Source: Candidatus Anaplasma sp. TIGMIC | Lineage (GTDB): Bacteria > Pseudomonadota > Alphaproteobacteria > Rickettsiales > Anaplasmataceae | NCBI RefSeq assembly: GCF_028204095.1 | Contig: NZ_JAQLOH010000001.1 | Span: 1-64,000, forward strand | Length of the DNA: 64,000 bases | Reading direction: 5' to 3' | Shown: in pieces, positions 1 through 10,574 of the stretch | How the letters are laid out: each line of letters opens with the position of its first letter | Position numbering within the stretch: position 1 is the first letter of the stretch | The notes under the pieces: model-generated | The model's database searches: none | What the model was told of the DNA's origin: nothing | Seen by the model: only the letters and a program-made list of their open reading frames with translations | Position numbers and translations under genes: made by a program

Positions 1-1385
1 GGTATGACAGATCTGTCAAGGAATTAATGCCGTTATAACCTAAACTATTAGGATTAATAATAAAAATTCATAATATTTATACAGAAATATTACTTATATA
101 ACGTAATATAAAGTACTTTTCTACAAAATAACGGAAAATTATCAGTAATAATTTACGATAGAACATATAAATCTAAGTCTGGTTCATTAGGTTTGAATTT
201 GTAATATCCTTAAAAATAAACTGAAAGCTCCTGCGATGATCATCGTCAAGCGGTCGTCAAAGCTACAATATTGCGCAATGGAAAGATATTAACTGCTTCG
301 CCAGTGGTAGGCTAAACTGTGAGGTCGTACCTGAAGCTTGAGATAGCGGCATCTATAATGCCTCTGATCACAGTATTCGCAACATACTGCGACCTGCCTA
401 TGCTGGCGGTTATAGCCTTACGTATCACATTACATTTTCATTTGTTGTGCCCTTCTTTCTATACTGGAAACAAAGTGAGCAGGTTATATTGCACTATCGA
501 ATGTTCGGGTAATGTCACAATTCGTGCAGCATTATAATCTTTGAATTTGCGTGCTGCCTCTTTGCGGAAATACGCATAGAGTAAAATAATGATGCCCGGG
601 AATAGAGTCTTATTTCTCTTTTAATGCACATAACAAGAAACTGAAGCGGGACCATGATTACGTCACATATTTGCTCTAGCAAAACGAATTTCCATAACTG
701 CATTTACCGCCACCGTGCTTCGAAGCATAACAATACCTGCAAAAATGGTCGCAGATGATCGTAGCAGACCTATATGAACTGATGCGCTGATAGTCATAGA
801 ACGAACACACAAGCTCGCACTATAAGCCGGCTCTATAGCTGAAAAGTGCACTGACAAGTTGTGTTGTAAAACATTTTGCTATTAATGGTCCTGCCAGAAA
901 TCCCGGTCAGAAATTATCTCATAAATAACGCATGTAACTTACTTTTTGACAACAGGCGAAACTGACAAGATCCTGATACAAGCCATATCTACAAAGGAAC
1001 TCTGGCAACCACTTTTACTTCTATGATCTTAACCAGCGTCATGGCTGTACTCCGACAATCTTTTTGATGCTTTAGAGTACCTATACAACAATGACTCAAT
1101 TTAAAATCAAAGTGCAACACAGCTCACATGAGCGTACTGCCGTTTTCCACAAACGCAACTTCACAGCTCTCCCAACTATAAAAAACCTCATCTGATAGCA
1201 GAGTAAACAACTGCTACGATGACTCAAATAACAAACATTTTTCCGATAAAGATCCATGCCTTACGCTCATGAACCAAGGAGCGATTTCAGAAGATTTGCG
1301 TAAACGTTACAACAAAGAAAGGGCAGCACATACGCTGCCCCAAACATAAGAAAAGTACACAAATGGTTTAAAAACCAGCGCGACG
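1..1385. other. gene-poor region at left edge
   Basis: I see no supportable gene here. The longest open frames are 60-72 codons on both strands and resemble no family I know. The first ~230 bases are strikingly AT-rich compared with the rest of the window. A perfect 14-bp palindrome (TGACAGATCTGTCA) lies at 5-18. The right end carries the terminator of the surface-protein operon. It may be a decayed intergenic region of the kind common in Anaplasma. Confidence 0.6.
1311..1340 (-). terminator. rho-independent terminator of the asp62-asp55 operon
   Basis: Read on the minus strand, about 45 bases past the stop codon at 1386, there is a perfect 7-bp stem (GGGCAGC / GCTGCCC at 1321-1340) with a 6-base loop. 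It is followed by the U-rich tail TTTCTTTGTT. Position and orientation fit the end of the two-gene surface-protein transcript. Confidence 0.75.
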
Positions 1386-2999
1386 CTAGAACCCAAACTT
1401 CAGACCGAACACCGCTATAGCACCATCATGTGTGTTCTTATACGTCTTACCACGCTCAAACACACGACCATCAACAAGATTGTGCACATTGATACTATGC
1501 CGTGTAAAGAACATATGACAGTTCAAGAAGGTATCAAGACTTGTGGTACCTTTCTTGTATAGACTGTAAGCAAAGCCCACAACAATATCACGCAGCACGT
1601 TCTCACCATCAAAAGTAGACTTTAAAAAGTCGACTTGGTGACCAAAGTCAACCGCAGGAGGATTATGAGCCAAGATGCTTTCAAAGTACGTTACACTAGC
1701 AGAAAACGCACCCTTAGTATAAGACAAAGAGGACGCAAGATAATAGGACGGCACATCCTTGACGTAAGGTATCTTTCCGCGAATCTTATCTGTAACATAT
1801 ACCTTAGGACGCCCAGACTTCCCAAGATATCCTCCACCAACAGCAAACCTCAATCCCCGATAACCCGACTCGATCCCGGCAGAAACAGCCTCAAGGTTGT
1901 TATACTCTATAAACACCCCCTCTTCCTTCTTGCCGTCATCACGTCCAGGGACGAGATCAGACCTTCTCTTAGGCTTAGCATACTCCCCAGCAAGAGAAAC
2001 ACCCAAAGTTGCACCATCTTCTGACCCTATGTCGTAGCGGATGGCACCACTGAGTATATTCTTGTATACCGGACCGAAATCAAACCTGGGACGAGTCACA
2101 GTCAACATCTTCTTTTCGTGAACCAACTCTTGCGATGAACTTACATACTTAACACTGGTCACACCTTGATCTACAGTAAAATCGCCACCCCTAAACGTAT
2201 CATCACGATACCCAGACAGAGAATAACTGAACCCAACAGTTACACCACCCATCTTTTCCGACACATAAGATAGTCTCATGGGCATAGAATTCAACACATC
2301 CCTAAACTTTGCGGAAAAGCCACTCACTCTATCCGAACTCCCTCTGGAGCGGAACAGATTCTCACTATAAAGACCAGGATACATATGGAACGGAACTCCG
2401 TTTGCATATCGCAAAAAATTCCTCAGATACCTACCCCACGCGCTTCCACTCTCTCCGGACATGTTACCCAACACATCCACCTTCATCAGAGCCTCAACAC
2501 CTTCTTGGTATCCCATAGAGAAATTACCCAGAACCGTATCTGCAAACACTCTACTACCAACCCCTGGACTACCGTAAACCACAGAGCCACCACCCGAACC
2601 AGCAGGCACTATAAGAGTAAAGTCAGCACCATAGACGCTACCAAGCGCATCCCGCTTCGAGCGCAATCCCATCGACAGCACGGCATCGTAATTCGCCCCC
2701 CAGGCATTTGAATTCCTAGAAGGAGAGAAAACATCCCCATGCCCAATATACCCATAATCTCGATAGCCGACCTTAGCACCATATATCTTAAGAGCCAACT
2801 CACGACCTTCTTCACTACCCTTCACATCCCCATCGCTCAGCAGCCATGCGTACGACAAAACCTTTCCCGTTACAAACGCACGTTCCTTGTCATAAGCTTG
2901 CGGACCCGATGAAGACAAAGCAAGAACACTCTCCGACGATGCTAAAAGCAGCGACACAGCCCCACATAAAGCCGCCACAGAACTCCTCATACTAAACAT
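1386..2999 (-). CDS. asp55: outer-membrane beta-barrel surface protein (Asp55-like)
   Basis: A 537-residue predicted outer-membrane protein. Residues 1-27 form a signal peptide (hydrophobic core about 10-20, cut near SVLA). The chain ends in ...GLKFGF, the C-terminal aromatic signature of beta-barrels. It is clearly a paralog of the next gene: shared blocks include YGADF..LVPA, GNFSMGYQEG, YPGLYSE and YLGKSG. Size, tandem arrangement and position relative to the virB cluster fit Asp55 of A. phagocytophilum, described as a surface-exposed protein; this identification comes from memory of that locus, not from an alignment. The start follows an AAGGAG ribosome site 6-7 bases upstream. It lies 26 bases behind its paralog, so the two are probably one operon, closed by the hairpin at 1321-1340. 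A porin or adhesin role is inference. Confidence 0.75.
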   Translation of the reverse strand: MFSMRSSVAALCGAVSLLLASSESVLALSSSGPQAYDKERAFVTGKVLSYAWLLSDGDVKGSEEGRELALKIYGAKVGYRDYGYIGHGDVFSPSRNSNAWGANYDAVLSMGLRSKRDALGSVYGADFTLIVPAGSGGGSVVYGSPGVGSRVFADTVLGNFSMGYQEGVEALMKVDVLGNMSGESGSAWGRYLRNFLRYANGVPFHMYPGLYSENLFRSRGSSDRVSGFSAKFRDVLNSMPMRLSYVSEKMGGVTVGFSYSLSGYRDDTFRGGDFTVDQGVTSVKYVSSSQELVHEKKMLTVTRPRFDFGPVYKNILSGAIRYDIGSEDGATLGVSLAGEYAKPKRRSDLVPGRDDGKKEEGVFIEYNNLEAVSAGIESGYRGLRFAVGGGYLGKSGRPKVYVTDKIRGKIPYVKDVPSYYLASSLSYTKGAFSASVTYFESILAHNPPAVDFGHQVDFLKSTFDGENVLRDIVVGFAYSLYKKGTTSLDTFLNCHMFFTRHSINVHNLVDGRVFERGKTYKNTHDGAIAVFGLKFGF

Positions 3000-3025
3000 C
3001 TCTACACTCCTTAAAAATCCACACT

Positions 3026-4750
3026 CTAGAAGGCAAGCTTAACACCAAAAACTAGCACGCCGAAATCGTACCGCAGAGGCTCTATACCTCTGTCTCCCTT
3101 ACTCTTACCACCTCCCATAGAAACAATCAGAGGCGTATAATCCCACCTATCAGTGAACCCCTGTGAAAATCTATAATCAGCCCTCACCTTATGAAGCTGC
3201 GTAAACAGCACGCAGCGCATACCGTCACCCTTGTACAGCTCATAACTCATCCGCATACCAAGGTCACTAAGATTAACCAGCGTCAAGTACCCACCCTTCC
3301 TACTTCTGAAATACGCTCCATCTACACGGAAAGGACCTATAGCATACCCAGCACCAACAGCTACATAGCTTGATGGCTTTAGGGTGTCATCTGACTCAAC
3401 CTCATCCCAAAATACCTCAGTCCCAGCCCACGGGCCCTCAGGATACCCAGACTTCCCAAGGTATCCGTAACTCCCACCTACGGAAAACCCGCGTACCTTA
3501 ACCGATGCGGAAACTTCCGCAGCAGCAAGTGATCTGAACCAACCCTCTGGCACTATGACATCTTCTGTATGCAACTTTGGCCCCGCAGGCGCATACTCGG
3601 AGCTCAACGAAAGATCGACATTCACATCGTGACTCCCAACGCGGAATACCCTCTTCACGGACCACGCAGCACCTAAAATGCTCTTGTACGACGGAGCATA
3701 AGCATACTGTCTACCTGCGAAGCGATTATAAACCCGCCTATATTTACCCAAGTACTTGGATATCAGCCACATACGCTCCTGAAGTTTACTTATGTTTTTA
3801 TGGAATGAAACCTCAACATCCAGATTAGGATGCGACATTCGTTTATCATGAAGAGTCATAATACGTGCATCTTCGGGCAACCACGCAGTAAACAAGTCAG
3901 GCGCATACCCCGTAGGAGAATAACTCAGACCCACCTGCATACCAAAGAACGACGGAGACTGGTATGCAATCCTCAGAGGAAGATTATTCACAAAATACTT
4001 ACTGTAATACCTGTCCTGCCCATCTATACCATAGTAATCGAGGTAATTATTGGAACGTGAGATACTTTCACTATAAAGACCAGGATAGAGGATAGCGGTA
4101 TTTGATAGCCACCACTGACCACCACCATGCGAAAAGAAATCCCCCTTGAGCAGAGGCAGCTGATACTTCAGAAGCGTAGAATCCAATCCTCTTATGAAAT
4201 CATCAAAGTTGCTACGCTTCACAGACTCAGCACCCTGCTGATATCCCACAGAAAATTTACCTATGCGGGACAGCAAATAAATGCGACTCCCCCTATTCAC
4301 CAACGCCTTACCAACCTCGATCGCAGAACTCACAGCCGGCACTAGCACTTGGAAATCAGCACCGTAAGAAACTCCAGAGTTGCCCAGATATTCAAAAGAC
4401 ATTTCTCCTGAGAAATCACAGTCGCCACTCCAACCCAAATTGCGCCGCTCCGGCTCGCCAACAACATTTACCGCGTCGCGCATATTACCTAACAAAGGGT
4501 GCTTGATGCTTGGGCGAGACGGCACATGATCAGGCATCCTAATATCAGGCACCTTACCAACACCACCCCAGTTATAGAATGTCACCCTGCCATCAAACGA
4601 GAAATTAGCCCCCTCATCTATTGCGGCAACGTCCTCGCCAGTACGGAACACATCCACCTCATCCGGCATATTTACCGTGGCATCTGCACCTAACCCTATC
4701 CCCAAAGACACAAAGCAAGAAATCGCGCACAACGCCAACCTGGTCCGCAT
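3026..4750 (-). CDS. asp62: outer-membrane beta-barrel surface protein (Asp62-like)
   Basis: Predicted outer-membrane protein of 574 residues and first gene of the surface-protein pair. I start it at the ATG at 4750, not at the longer open frame reaching 4840: this start has a GAGGG ribosome site about 10 bases upstream and gives a clean signal peptide (MRTRLALCAISC..., cut near GLGADA). The chain ends in ...FGVKLAF, the terminal Phe expected of a beta-barrel. Blocks shared with the downstream gene (YGADFQVLVPA, FSVGYQQGAES, YPGLYSE, YLGKSGYP) show that the two arose by tandem duplication and then diverged. The longer product and upstream position match Asp62 of A. phagocytophilum. Function beyond surface location is not visible. 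Confidence 0.75.
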   Translation of the reverse strand: MRTRLALCAISCFVSLGIGLGADATVNMPDEVDVFRTGEDVAAIDEGANFSFDGRVTFYNWGGVGKVPDIRMPDHVPSRPSIKHPLLGNMRDAVNVVGEPERRNLGWSGDCDFSGEMSFEYLGNSGVSYGADFQVLVPAVSSAIEVGKALVNRGSRIYLLSRIGKFSVGYQQGAESVKRSNFDDFIRGLDSTLLKYQLPLLKGDFFSHGGGQWWLSNTAILYPGLYSESISRSNNYLDYYGIDGQDRYYSKYFVNNLPLRIAYQSPSFFGMQVGLSYSPTGYAPDLFTAWLPEDARIMTLHDKRMSHPNLDVEVSFHKNISKLQERMWLISKYLGKYRRVYNRFAGRQYAYAPSYKSILGAAWSVKRVFRVGSHDVNVDLSLSSEYAPAGPKLHTEDVIVPEGWFRSLAAAEVSASVKVRGFSVGGSYGYLGKSGYPEGPWAGTEVFWDEVESDDTLKPSSYVAVGAGYAIGPFRVDGAYFRSRKGGYLTLVNLSDLGMRMSYELYKGDGMRCVLFTQLHKVRADYRFSQGFTDRWDYTPLIVSMGGGKSKGDRGIEPLRYDFGVLVFGVKLAF

Positions 4751-5205
4751 AGCAAAAAACCCTCGAAAGCAATACACAGCGCAGGTTACAGTATTTGTAT
4801 CGCTAATACAACTAAAATATACACTTGCGTTTAGGTACACCTACGCACATACAAACTCTTGGAATGAACATACGCGCAATATACCCAATCACCCGGGTTA
4901 TCCACAAACAATAGATATAGATGCGAAAACAGCGCGAGTCTGTGTGTATTTTCGGATGGCAGGGCTTTTTAGGCTCCTTAAAATTATACCCTTCACACAA
5001 AACGTCAATAACGCATGCAAAAGTATAACTTCACATTTTGGAAACAAGACAGGAACAGCAGAATATAACAAAAAGAAGCTTCCTCACATGCATAATGAAG
5101 GAAATCTGGCCAATTTAACCTAAGTACATGCCATGCATAGCAACGCAGAAAGCACCAAACTCCTCACAGCTTCCCATAACTAAAAAAACAAATGCCCTAG
5201 TGCAA
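4751..5205. other. intergenic region upstream of asp62
   Basis: About 450 bases between the divergent-looking asp62 start and the petC stop; both genes are on the minus strand. No gene is supportable: the plus-strand frames here run antisense into asp62 or lack a family match. It should hold the promoter of the asp62-asp55 operon, but I cannot point to convincing -35/-10 boxes. Confidence 0.5.
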
Positions 5206-5964
5206 CTACTTATACAGCACACTCCACAGTCTCTTATTGACTATGAAGACAAGTACCGTGCCTATCATGAGAGACACTACTACTTTGATACCCAATTTTT
5301 TCCTGCTTTCCATCTCGGGTTCAGCCGCCCACTGTAAGAAATTGACCACATCGAATGCCATATTCTCTACTTTAGAGGAAGTTCCGTCTAAGTAACTCAC
5401 CAAATCATCGGACAGTGGCGGCGCCATAGCTATCCTACCTCCTGGAAAGGCTGAGTTAGAATATAGCCCATTCTCGTCGGCTTCTGTCCCTTTATACCCA
5501 GTAAGCAGTCTGTATACATAATCCGGACCACTGTGCCTAGCTTTAATAATCAATGATAGATCGGGCGGATATGCACCGTTGTTAGAAGCAGCTGCAGCCT
5601 CTCTGTTTGGAAATGGGCTCGGAAAGTAGTCAGACGGGATACCAGGCCGTTCAAACATGTCACCAGACTCATTGGGTCCATCAGTTACTGTGTAAGACCC
5701 AGCAATCGCCTTCACTTCCGCCTCAGAAAAACCAATTTCCCGCAAATTTCTAAACGCAATCTTCCTCATTGAGTGGCAACTTGAGCAAACTTCCCTGTAC
5801 ACCTGATACCCTCTCTGCACAGCAGGACGGTCAAACGTGCCGAAAATACCTGAAAACTTCCACTTAGGCACCGGGCCACTAGGTTTAACGTGAGAACCCT
5901 CAACTGCCCCCGTAATACCCACAAACAGAACAATACTTATAAGTGACACAAACCGCATCATCAT
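5206..5964 (-). CDS. petC: cytochrome c1 of the bc1 complex
   Basis: The haem-c subunit of ubiquinol-cytochrome c reductase (complex III); it takes electrons from the Rieske protein and hands them to cytochrome c on the periplasmic side. At 252 residues it is normal for an alphaproteobacterial c1. Visible: an N-terminal signal peptide (about 1-23), the haem-binding CSSCH motif at residues 60-64, the segment GRIAMAPPL supplying the likely axial Met ligand, and a C-terminal membrane anchor (about 224-242) followed by basic residues. It is the last gene of petABC; its start lies one base from the petB stop, implying translational coupling. Confidence 0.95.
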   Translation of the reverse strand: MMMRFVSLISIVLFVGITGAVEGSHVKPSGPVPKWKFSGIFGTFDRPAVQRGYQVYREVCSSCHSMRKIAFRNLREIGFSEAEVKAIAGSYTVTDGPNESGDMFERPGIPSDYFPSPFPNREAAAASNNGAYPPDLSLIIKARHSGPDYVYRLLTGYKGTEADENGLYSNSAFPGGRIAMAPPLSDDLVSYLDGTSSKVENMAFDVVNFLQWAAEPEMESRKKLGIKVVVSLMIGTVLVFIVNKRLWSVLYK

Positions 5965-5965
5965 A

Positions 5966-7192
5966 CTACTTCATCTCCGGAACAGTATCACTCAGAGTAT
6001 CTGGCAACTTTTTACACTTTTCGTACTTTCCAAGCACAGGCAACACAATAACGAAGTACGAAAAGTAATACAGCGTGGAAATCCTTCCAAGAGTCACAAA
6101 CGGCTCCTTAACCTCCTGACCACCTACCCACATCAGGAAGCAGAAATTCAAAACAAACACCCAATAGAATACCTTAAAGACTGGCCGGTATTTACCACTT
6201 TTCACCCTGGACGTATCAATAAACGGTAACAAAAACCATACTAGTATTGAACCAAACATCGTAATAACACCCAGTAGCTTACTAGGTATGGAACGGAGCA
6301 TTGCATAAAATGGCAAAAAATACCACTCGGGCACTATATGTTCCGGAGTGACCATAGGATTGGCCTCGATATAATTATCCGGGTGTCCTAGATAATTCGG
6401 AGCGTAAAAGACAAATAGGTACAAAAAAATGAAAAAGAGTCCAAAAGTAATGCAGTCCTTTATTATGAAGTACGGATATATGGGAATAGTATCGCGCTTA
6501 TCCTTAACTTCAACGCCACTGGGATTCCCAGAACCAAATCTGTGCAACGCGATCACATGTAGCCCCGCAAGACCCAGTATAGTAAACGGAAGCAGATAGT
6601 GCAGCGCAAAAAACCTATTAAGAGTCGGATTATCCACAGAAAAGCCGCCCCATAGCCACCTTACTATACTTTCCCCCACCAACGGCACAGCAGAGAAAAG
6701 ATTTGTTATCACAGTTGCGCCCCAAAAGCTCATTTGCCCCCAGGGTAATACATACCCCATAAACGCAGTTGCCATCATAACAAGGAATATTATTATCCCC
6801 GCAAACCACACAAGCTCCCTAGGCTTCTTGTACGAGCCGTAGTAAAGCCCCCGAAAAATATGTATGTACACGACAATGAAGAAGAAAGACGCCCCTACTG
6901 CGTGGGTATAGCGCACTAGCCAACCATAATGTACATCTCTCATTATGCGCTCTACGCTGTCAAACGCGTAATCAACATGCGGCGTATAGTGCATCGCAAG
7001 AAAGATACCAGTGATTATCTGGAGAATGAGTGCAATACCCGCAAGGGACCCAAAATTCCACGCATAGTTCAGATTTTTAGGAACTTGGTAATTAGCTAAC
7101 TCCTTCAGAAAAGCACATATGGGAAGCCGGTATTCTATCCAAGCCAATACACCCTTCCCCACGTCAGAATCGTTGTTTTCGTTTTTTAGCAT
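5966..7192 (-). CDS. petB: cytochrome b of the bc1 complex
   Basis: The membrane-embedded catalytic subunit of complex III, carrying haems bL and bH and both quinone sites. The 408 residues contain the eight-helix cytochrome b fold. Visible: paired histidines in the second and fourth helices ([11 protein letters not shown]...YIHIFRG and HYLLPF...GLHVIALH), the [10 protein letters not shown] motif of the quinol-oxidation site, and [15 protein letters not shown]. It is full length, without the split b6/subunit IV arrangement. It sits between petA and petC with gaps of one or two bases. Confidence 0.97.
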   Translation of the reverse strand: MLKNENNDSDVGKGVLAWIEYRLPICAFLKELANYQVPKNLNYAWNFGSLAGIALILQIITGIFLAMHYTPHVDYAFDSVERIMRDVHYGWLVRYTHAVGASFFFIVVYIHIFRGLYYGSYKKPRELVWFAGIIIFLVMMATAFMGYVLPWGQMSFWGATVITNLFSAVPLVGESIVRWLWGGFSVDNPTLNRFFALHYLLPFTILGLAGLHVIALHRFGSGNPSGVEVKDKRDTIPIYPYFIIKDCITFGLFFIFLYLFVFYAPNYLGHPDNYIEANPMVTPEHIVPEWYFLPFYAMLRSIPSKLLGVITMFGSILVWFLLPFIDTSRVKSGKYRPVFKVFYWVFVLNFCFLMWVGGQEVKEPFVTLGRISTLYYFSYFVIVLPVLGKYEKCKKLPDTLSDTVPEMK

Positions 7193-7194
7193 CT

Positions 7195-7776
7195 TTACCC
7201 CTGTGACGTAGAGCCTTTCTTCCCAATAACCATGACACTATCATCCACAAAATAGTAGTCTGGCACAAGAAGATTCAACGGTGCTGGCCCTGTAACTATA
7301 CGGCCTGACGTGTCATATTTTGAGCCGTGACAGGGGCAGTACCACCCCTTCTCAGCACTCTTCACTTCAGTCGGGACGCACCCAAGATGTGTACATATCC
7401 CAACCATAACAAGCCACTCTTCTTTCCCAGCTTGTGTGCGCTGTTGATCACTCTGAGGATCACGTAAACTATTCACGTCAACCGCCCGAGCAATATCTAT
7501 CTCCTCTTTAGTGCGTCGCCTGACGAATACAGGCTTGCCCTGCCACTTAACTACCTTAGTGCTACCTTCCTTTATGCTGGTAAGATCAACTTCAACAGAA
7601 GACTGCGCCATGACCTCAGCTGAAGGGCTTAATGACTTTAACAAGGGATATATAAATGAAAATATACCCATGCATGCCATGGAAAGTGTAGTCAGCCCCA
7701 GAAAGTCTCTTCTATGCACCTCTCCAGGAAAGCCACATCTCTCTTTACCGTCATCAGCGATCTCATCGTCAGCCAT
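7195..7776 (-). CDS. petA: Rieske iron-sulfur protein of the bc1 complex
   Basis: The 2Fe-2S subunit of ubiquinol-cytochrome c reductase. Its 193 residues hold a twin-arginine-like RRDFLG (22-27) before a single membrane anchor (about 28-48), which suggests Tat export of the folded cluster domain. The cluster ligands are complete: CTHLGC (Cys128, His130, Cys133) and CPCHGS (Cys147, Cys149, His150). It is the first gene of petABC. The roughly 370 bases upstream contain no other gene and should hold the operon promoter. Confidence 0.95.
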   Translation of the reverse strand: MADDEIADDGKERCGFPGEVHRRDFLGLTTLSMACMGIFSFIYPLLKSLSPSAEVMAQSSVEVDLTSIKEGSTKVVKWQGKPVFVRRRTKEEIDIARAVDVNSLRDPQSDQQRTQAGKEEWLVMVGICTHLGCVPTEVKSAEKGWYCPCHGSKYDTSGRIVTGPAPLNLLVPDYYFVDDSVMVIGKKGSTSQG

Positions 7777-8148
7777 ACTATCTACCCATTACACACGTTA
7801 AACCAAAACCACTGCACGCAATCAACGCGCCCACGACCATTATATTGCGACAAAAACACACAGAGAAGAAATACAACCAAATTTTAAGATTCAAATCAAG
7901 ATATATTCCGCGAAACTACAACACATCAGCAACCTTCCACAATCCAGCGCAAGGCATCTGTTTATCTTACACCTAACCTGAAAAAATAGAACATACCTTA
8001 TACATTAAACCAACAATACACATGTCTGCGATCACATTTTCATAACAATGTTGTTTCTTTTGTTCCACATCGCAGAGCATAGAGCGCAGCAAACACAAGA
8101 ACAGCAAACCCGTAAGCGCTCACACAGCCAGCACAAACCCACTGCCAC
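7777..8148. other. intergenic region upstream of petA
   Basis: About 370 bases of A/C-rich plus-strand sequence with no supportable gene, tRNA or strong hairpin. It separates petABC from the unknown membrane protein upstream; both units run on the minus strand. Confidence 0.5.
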
Positions 8149-8937
8149 TCACGCGTATAAAGCAGCATTTGCCAAACTTTCCTGCTCTACCTCTTTCAAC
8201 ACCTTTTCAGCCACTTTTTCAGTGAGCGTGCCGGCCAAAATTTTCTCCTGTATGAACTCGGAAAACCGTTCCGAAACCCTAATCTCGTATCTCACCCACT
8301 CAGGAAGGGAGTTGTATATTTTAACGCTACTAACCACGCCGTCATACTTTTTTCTTTCCTTGATAAAAGCAGAACTTAGTTTTTTGCACGCATCAGCGGG
8401 CTTGGACGCGGCATTCCTTCTCTCTAAAAACATACCTGCAACACACAATATTATAAGTACACTAAATGCTGATACCGCCAAGGAATATACAGTGTTGTTA
8501 CTTGCTGCGTGCCCAAGCACAAAATTATTATGTGATGAGAGTTGACGCATGATCACCAAAGCCAGTATAGCCCCTATAGAAAGGAAAAATACAACCCTAT
8601 AAACCGAACCATACGCCAATTTATTGCGTTGAGACAGATTACAATTTGCAAAAGAAAACCACCTCTGCGGAATATCTGTATCAATAAGATCTTCGGTACA
8701 AAACAGCATAAAGTGATCACTAATTCGTCTCTCCATGATAAGACGCTTCAAACGTATCGCCTTTAAATCGTTCCTAAGAGTACGCTCTTTTCTTCTAGCC
8801 GCATTGTAATCTGCACCAATATCCTTTGAGGATCTGGTAAACAAAAGTAGTACACATATTGACGCAGCCACCGCGCACAATATTTTGCAGCAGTATCCAA
8901 ATTTGCTCCCAAGAGCCAACTGAGACAATCCTTCCAT
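8149..8937 (-). CDS. membrane protein of unknown function
   Basis: I do not recognise this gene. From the ATG at 8937 it encodes 262 residues; this start has an AAGGG ribosome site 7 bases upstream and is preferred over the ATG at 8994, whose upstream site is weaker. Three hydrophobic segments are visible, at about residues 15-33, 113-130 and 150-170. Between the first and second lies a strongly basic, helix-forming stretch rich in Arg and Lys, and the last ~90 residues are charged and likely soluble (RVSERFSEFIQEK...VAEKVLKEVEQES). It has no operon partner. The real coding look (one long frame, ribosome site, helical composition) makes it a genuine gene, probably restricted to Anaplasmataceae. 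Confidence 0.7.
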   Translation of the reverse strand: MEGLSQLALGSKFGYCCKILCAVAASICVLLLFTRSSKDIGADYNAARRKERTLRNDLKAIRLKRLIMERRISDHFMLFCTEDLIDTDIPQRWFSFANCNLSQRNKLAYGSVYRVVFFLSIGAILALVIMRQLSSHNNFVLGHAASNNTVYSLAVSAFSVLIILCVAGMFLERRNAASKPADACKKLSSAFIKERKKYDGVVSSVKIYNSLPEWVRYEIRVSERFSEFIQEKILAGTLTEKVAEKVLKEVEQESLANAALYA

Positions 8938-9582
8938 TTCTACGCCCTTAACTATCACGAATGTAATCCAAATCATTTTACTGAGACGAATCATTAGCTA
9001 CCTATCAGCTCAAGTCCTATATTTCAAGTGAGAACTTTGTACGCATTTATACACTGTATATACAAGGGTGTATTGCGCCATGGCAGCTGTTCTTACCAGT
9101 ATAGTACTACTGCATCCTAATGCGCGTTAAACCACTACAATGCCACCGAGACGTATAGCTTCCGAAAGCCTCCCTTACCCGCAAAAATCTAGAACATGTC
9201 CCTGCAAGAAAGCATTCCTGTACTTAGCAAAACCAATTCACTACAGTAGGAAGACCAGTTGTGTAAAACCGTATCGTTGGCCGACTCCGGCAAAAACTCG
9301 TTACAATTGCATAACACAAGGCAAGTAGAACTTCTCCAAAAAATGTGCACAAGTTATAGGAAGGCTCAAGTTGTCGCCGTTGCGATATTATGAGCACTAA
9401 ATTTCAGGTCTCAATCACTTTGCTAAAACAAGCATTAAAAAGAAAGGGCATGGCAGACACAAGTTTGAAGACATGTACTGCACCGAAAAGAGGAGTTATT
9501 GACGATGTAAAATGTGTATCAATATCCCAGATACTCACCCAGCAAAAGCGTGAGGAAACCCATATCCCAAGCAGGTACAGGG
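8938..9582. other. gene-poor gap between unknown membrane protein and znuB
   Basis: About 640 bases. Short open frames of 60-68 codons occur on the plus strand but resemble nothing and have no good ribosome sites. No tRNA or clear terminator is seen. Confidence 0.5.
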
Positions 9583-10377
9583 TTATTTCCTACTAAAAAT
9601 CTGCGCTAGAACCAAACAGCAAAACGAAGTTATTATTGTCATAGGTCCGGGAAATGTATCAAACTTCACGGAAAGAACTAGCCCTAACATGCCAGACAGG
9701 CTCGATATTGCGGCCGATACCAACACCATCTGCAACGGAGTTTTGGAAAGCAGCCTAGCACCTGATGCTGGTATGATTAAAAAAGCAGTAATGAGAAGTA
9801 TTCCAACAGACCGAGAAAATAACACTACGGCAAGTGCCGCCATGACCAAAATCTCCATCTTTATACGACGGGGATTGATTCCTGTAGACAACAATAGGTC
9901 ACGACTAATCGATACCGATACCCAATATCTCCATCTGTATACTACAATGGTAACCCCAACCAGCGAGACAATAAGCATTTGAAGAAGTTCATTGTCACTC
10001 ACCATAAGTATGTCACCAAACAGTGAGTGAAGTATGCGCTCTCCAGATGACGGAACAAATGACAATATAATCATCCCCAGTGACATTACGACGCTAGTCA
10101 TAATGTTGAGTATGGTATCTACTGAATGAATCTTATCAATTACAAACGACATGATAACAGCGAGGATCAATGCCACAAATAGCACTGTCAACGAGGCATT
10201 TACCTGCAGCAACGCTGCTATACCCACTCCTAGCAATGAAGAGTGCGCTATGCTATCCCCCATGTAAGATAGCCTATTCCACACCATCATAGAACCAAGC
10301 GGCGCTGTGATGATGCTAGCTATGAGAATTGCGCAAATACCGTTTATGAAAAAGCTCTCCGAGAGAATGTTGAGCAT
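9583..10377 (-). CDS. znuB: zinc/manganese ABC transporter permease (ZnuB/MntB family)
   Basis: The inner-membrane permease of an ABC importer for Zn2+ or Mn2+. The 264 residues are almost entirely hydrophobic helices, as expected for the ABC-3 family. Recognisable family segments are PLGSMMVWNRLSYMGDSIAHSSLLG near the start, the loop before ..STGINPRRIK, and the conserved ..LLITAFLIIPASGARLL near the C-terminus. The ATPase and binding-protein genes are not adjacent; scattering of this transporter is usual in Rickettsiales. Whether Zn or Mn is the substrate cannot be read from the permease. Confidence 0.9.
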   Translation of the reverse strand: MLNILSESFFINGICAILIASIITAPLGSMMVWNRLSYMGDSIAHSSLLGVGIAALLQVNASLTVLFVALILAVIMSFVIDKIHSVDTILNIMTSVVMSLGMIILSFVPSSGERILHSLFGDILMVSDNELLQMLIVSLVGVTIVVYRWRYWVSVSISRDLLLSTGINPRRIKMEILVMAALAVVLFSRSVGILLITAFLIIPASGARLLSKTPLQMVLVSAAISSLSGMLGLVLSVKFDTFPGPMTIITSFCCLVLAQIFSRK

Positions 10378-10574
10378 GACAACCTACAACACGAAAAACA
10401 AGAAACATAAATGCATCCCGCTTTCACAAAACAGACACAATAAGCGATAGGAAAACCCTTGAACAACACACACCGCCCCTAAGCTCCGCAAAACACCAGA
10501 CAGCAGCACAGAAACACAACACATGTAAATCACCACATGCTAAAATGTAACTACACTGAGAAGCCCAGCTGCTG

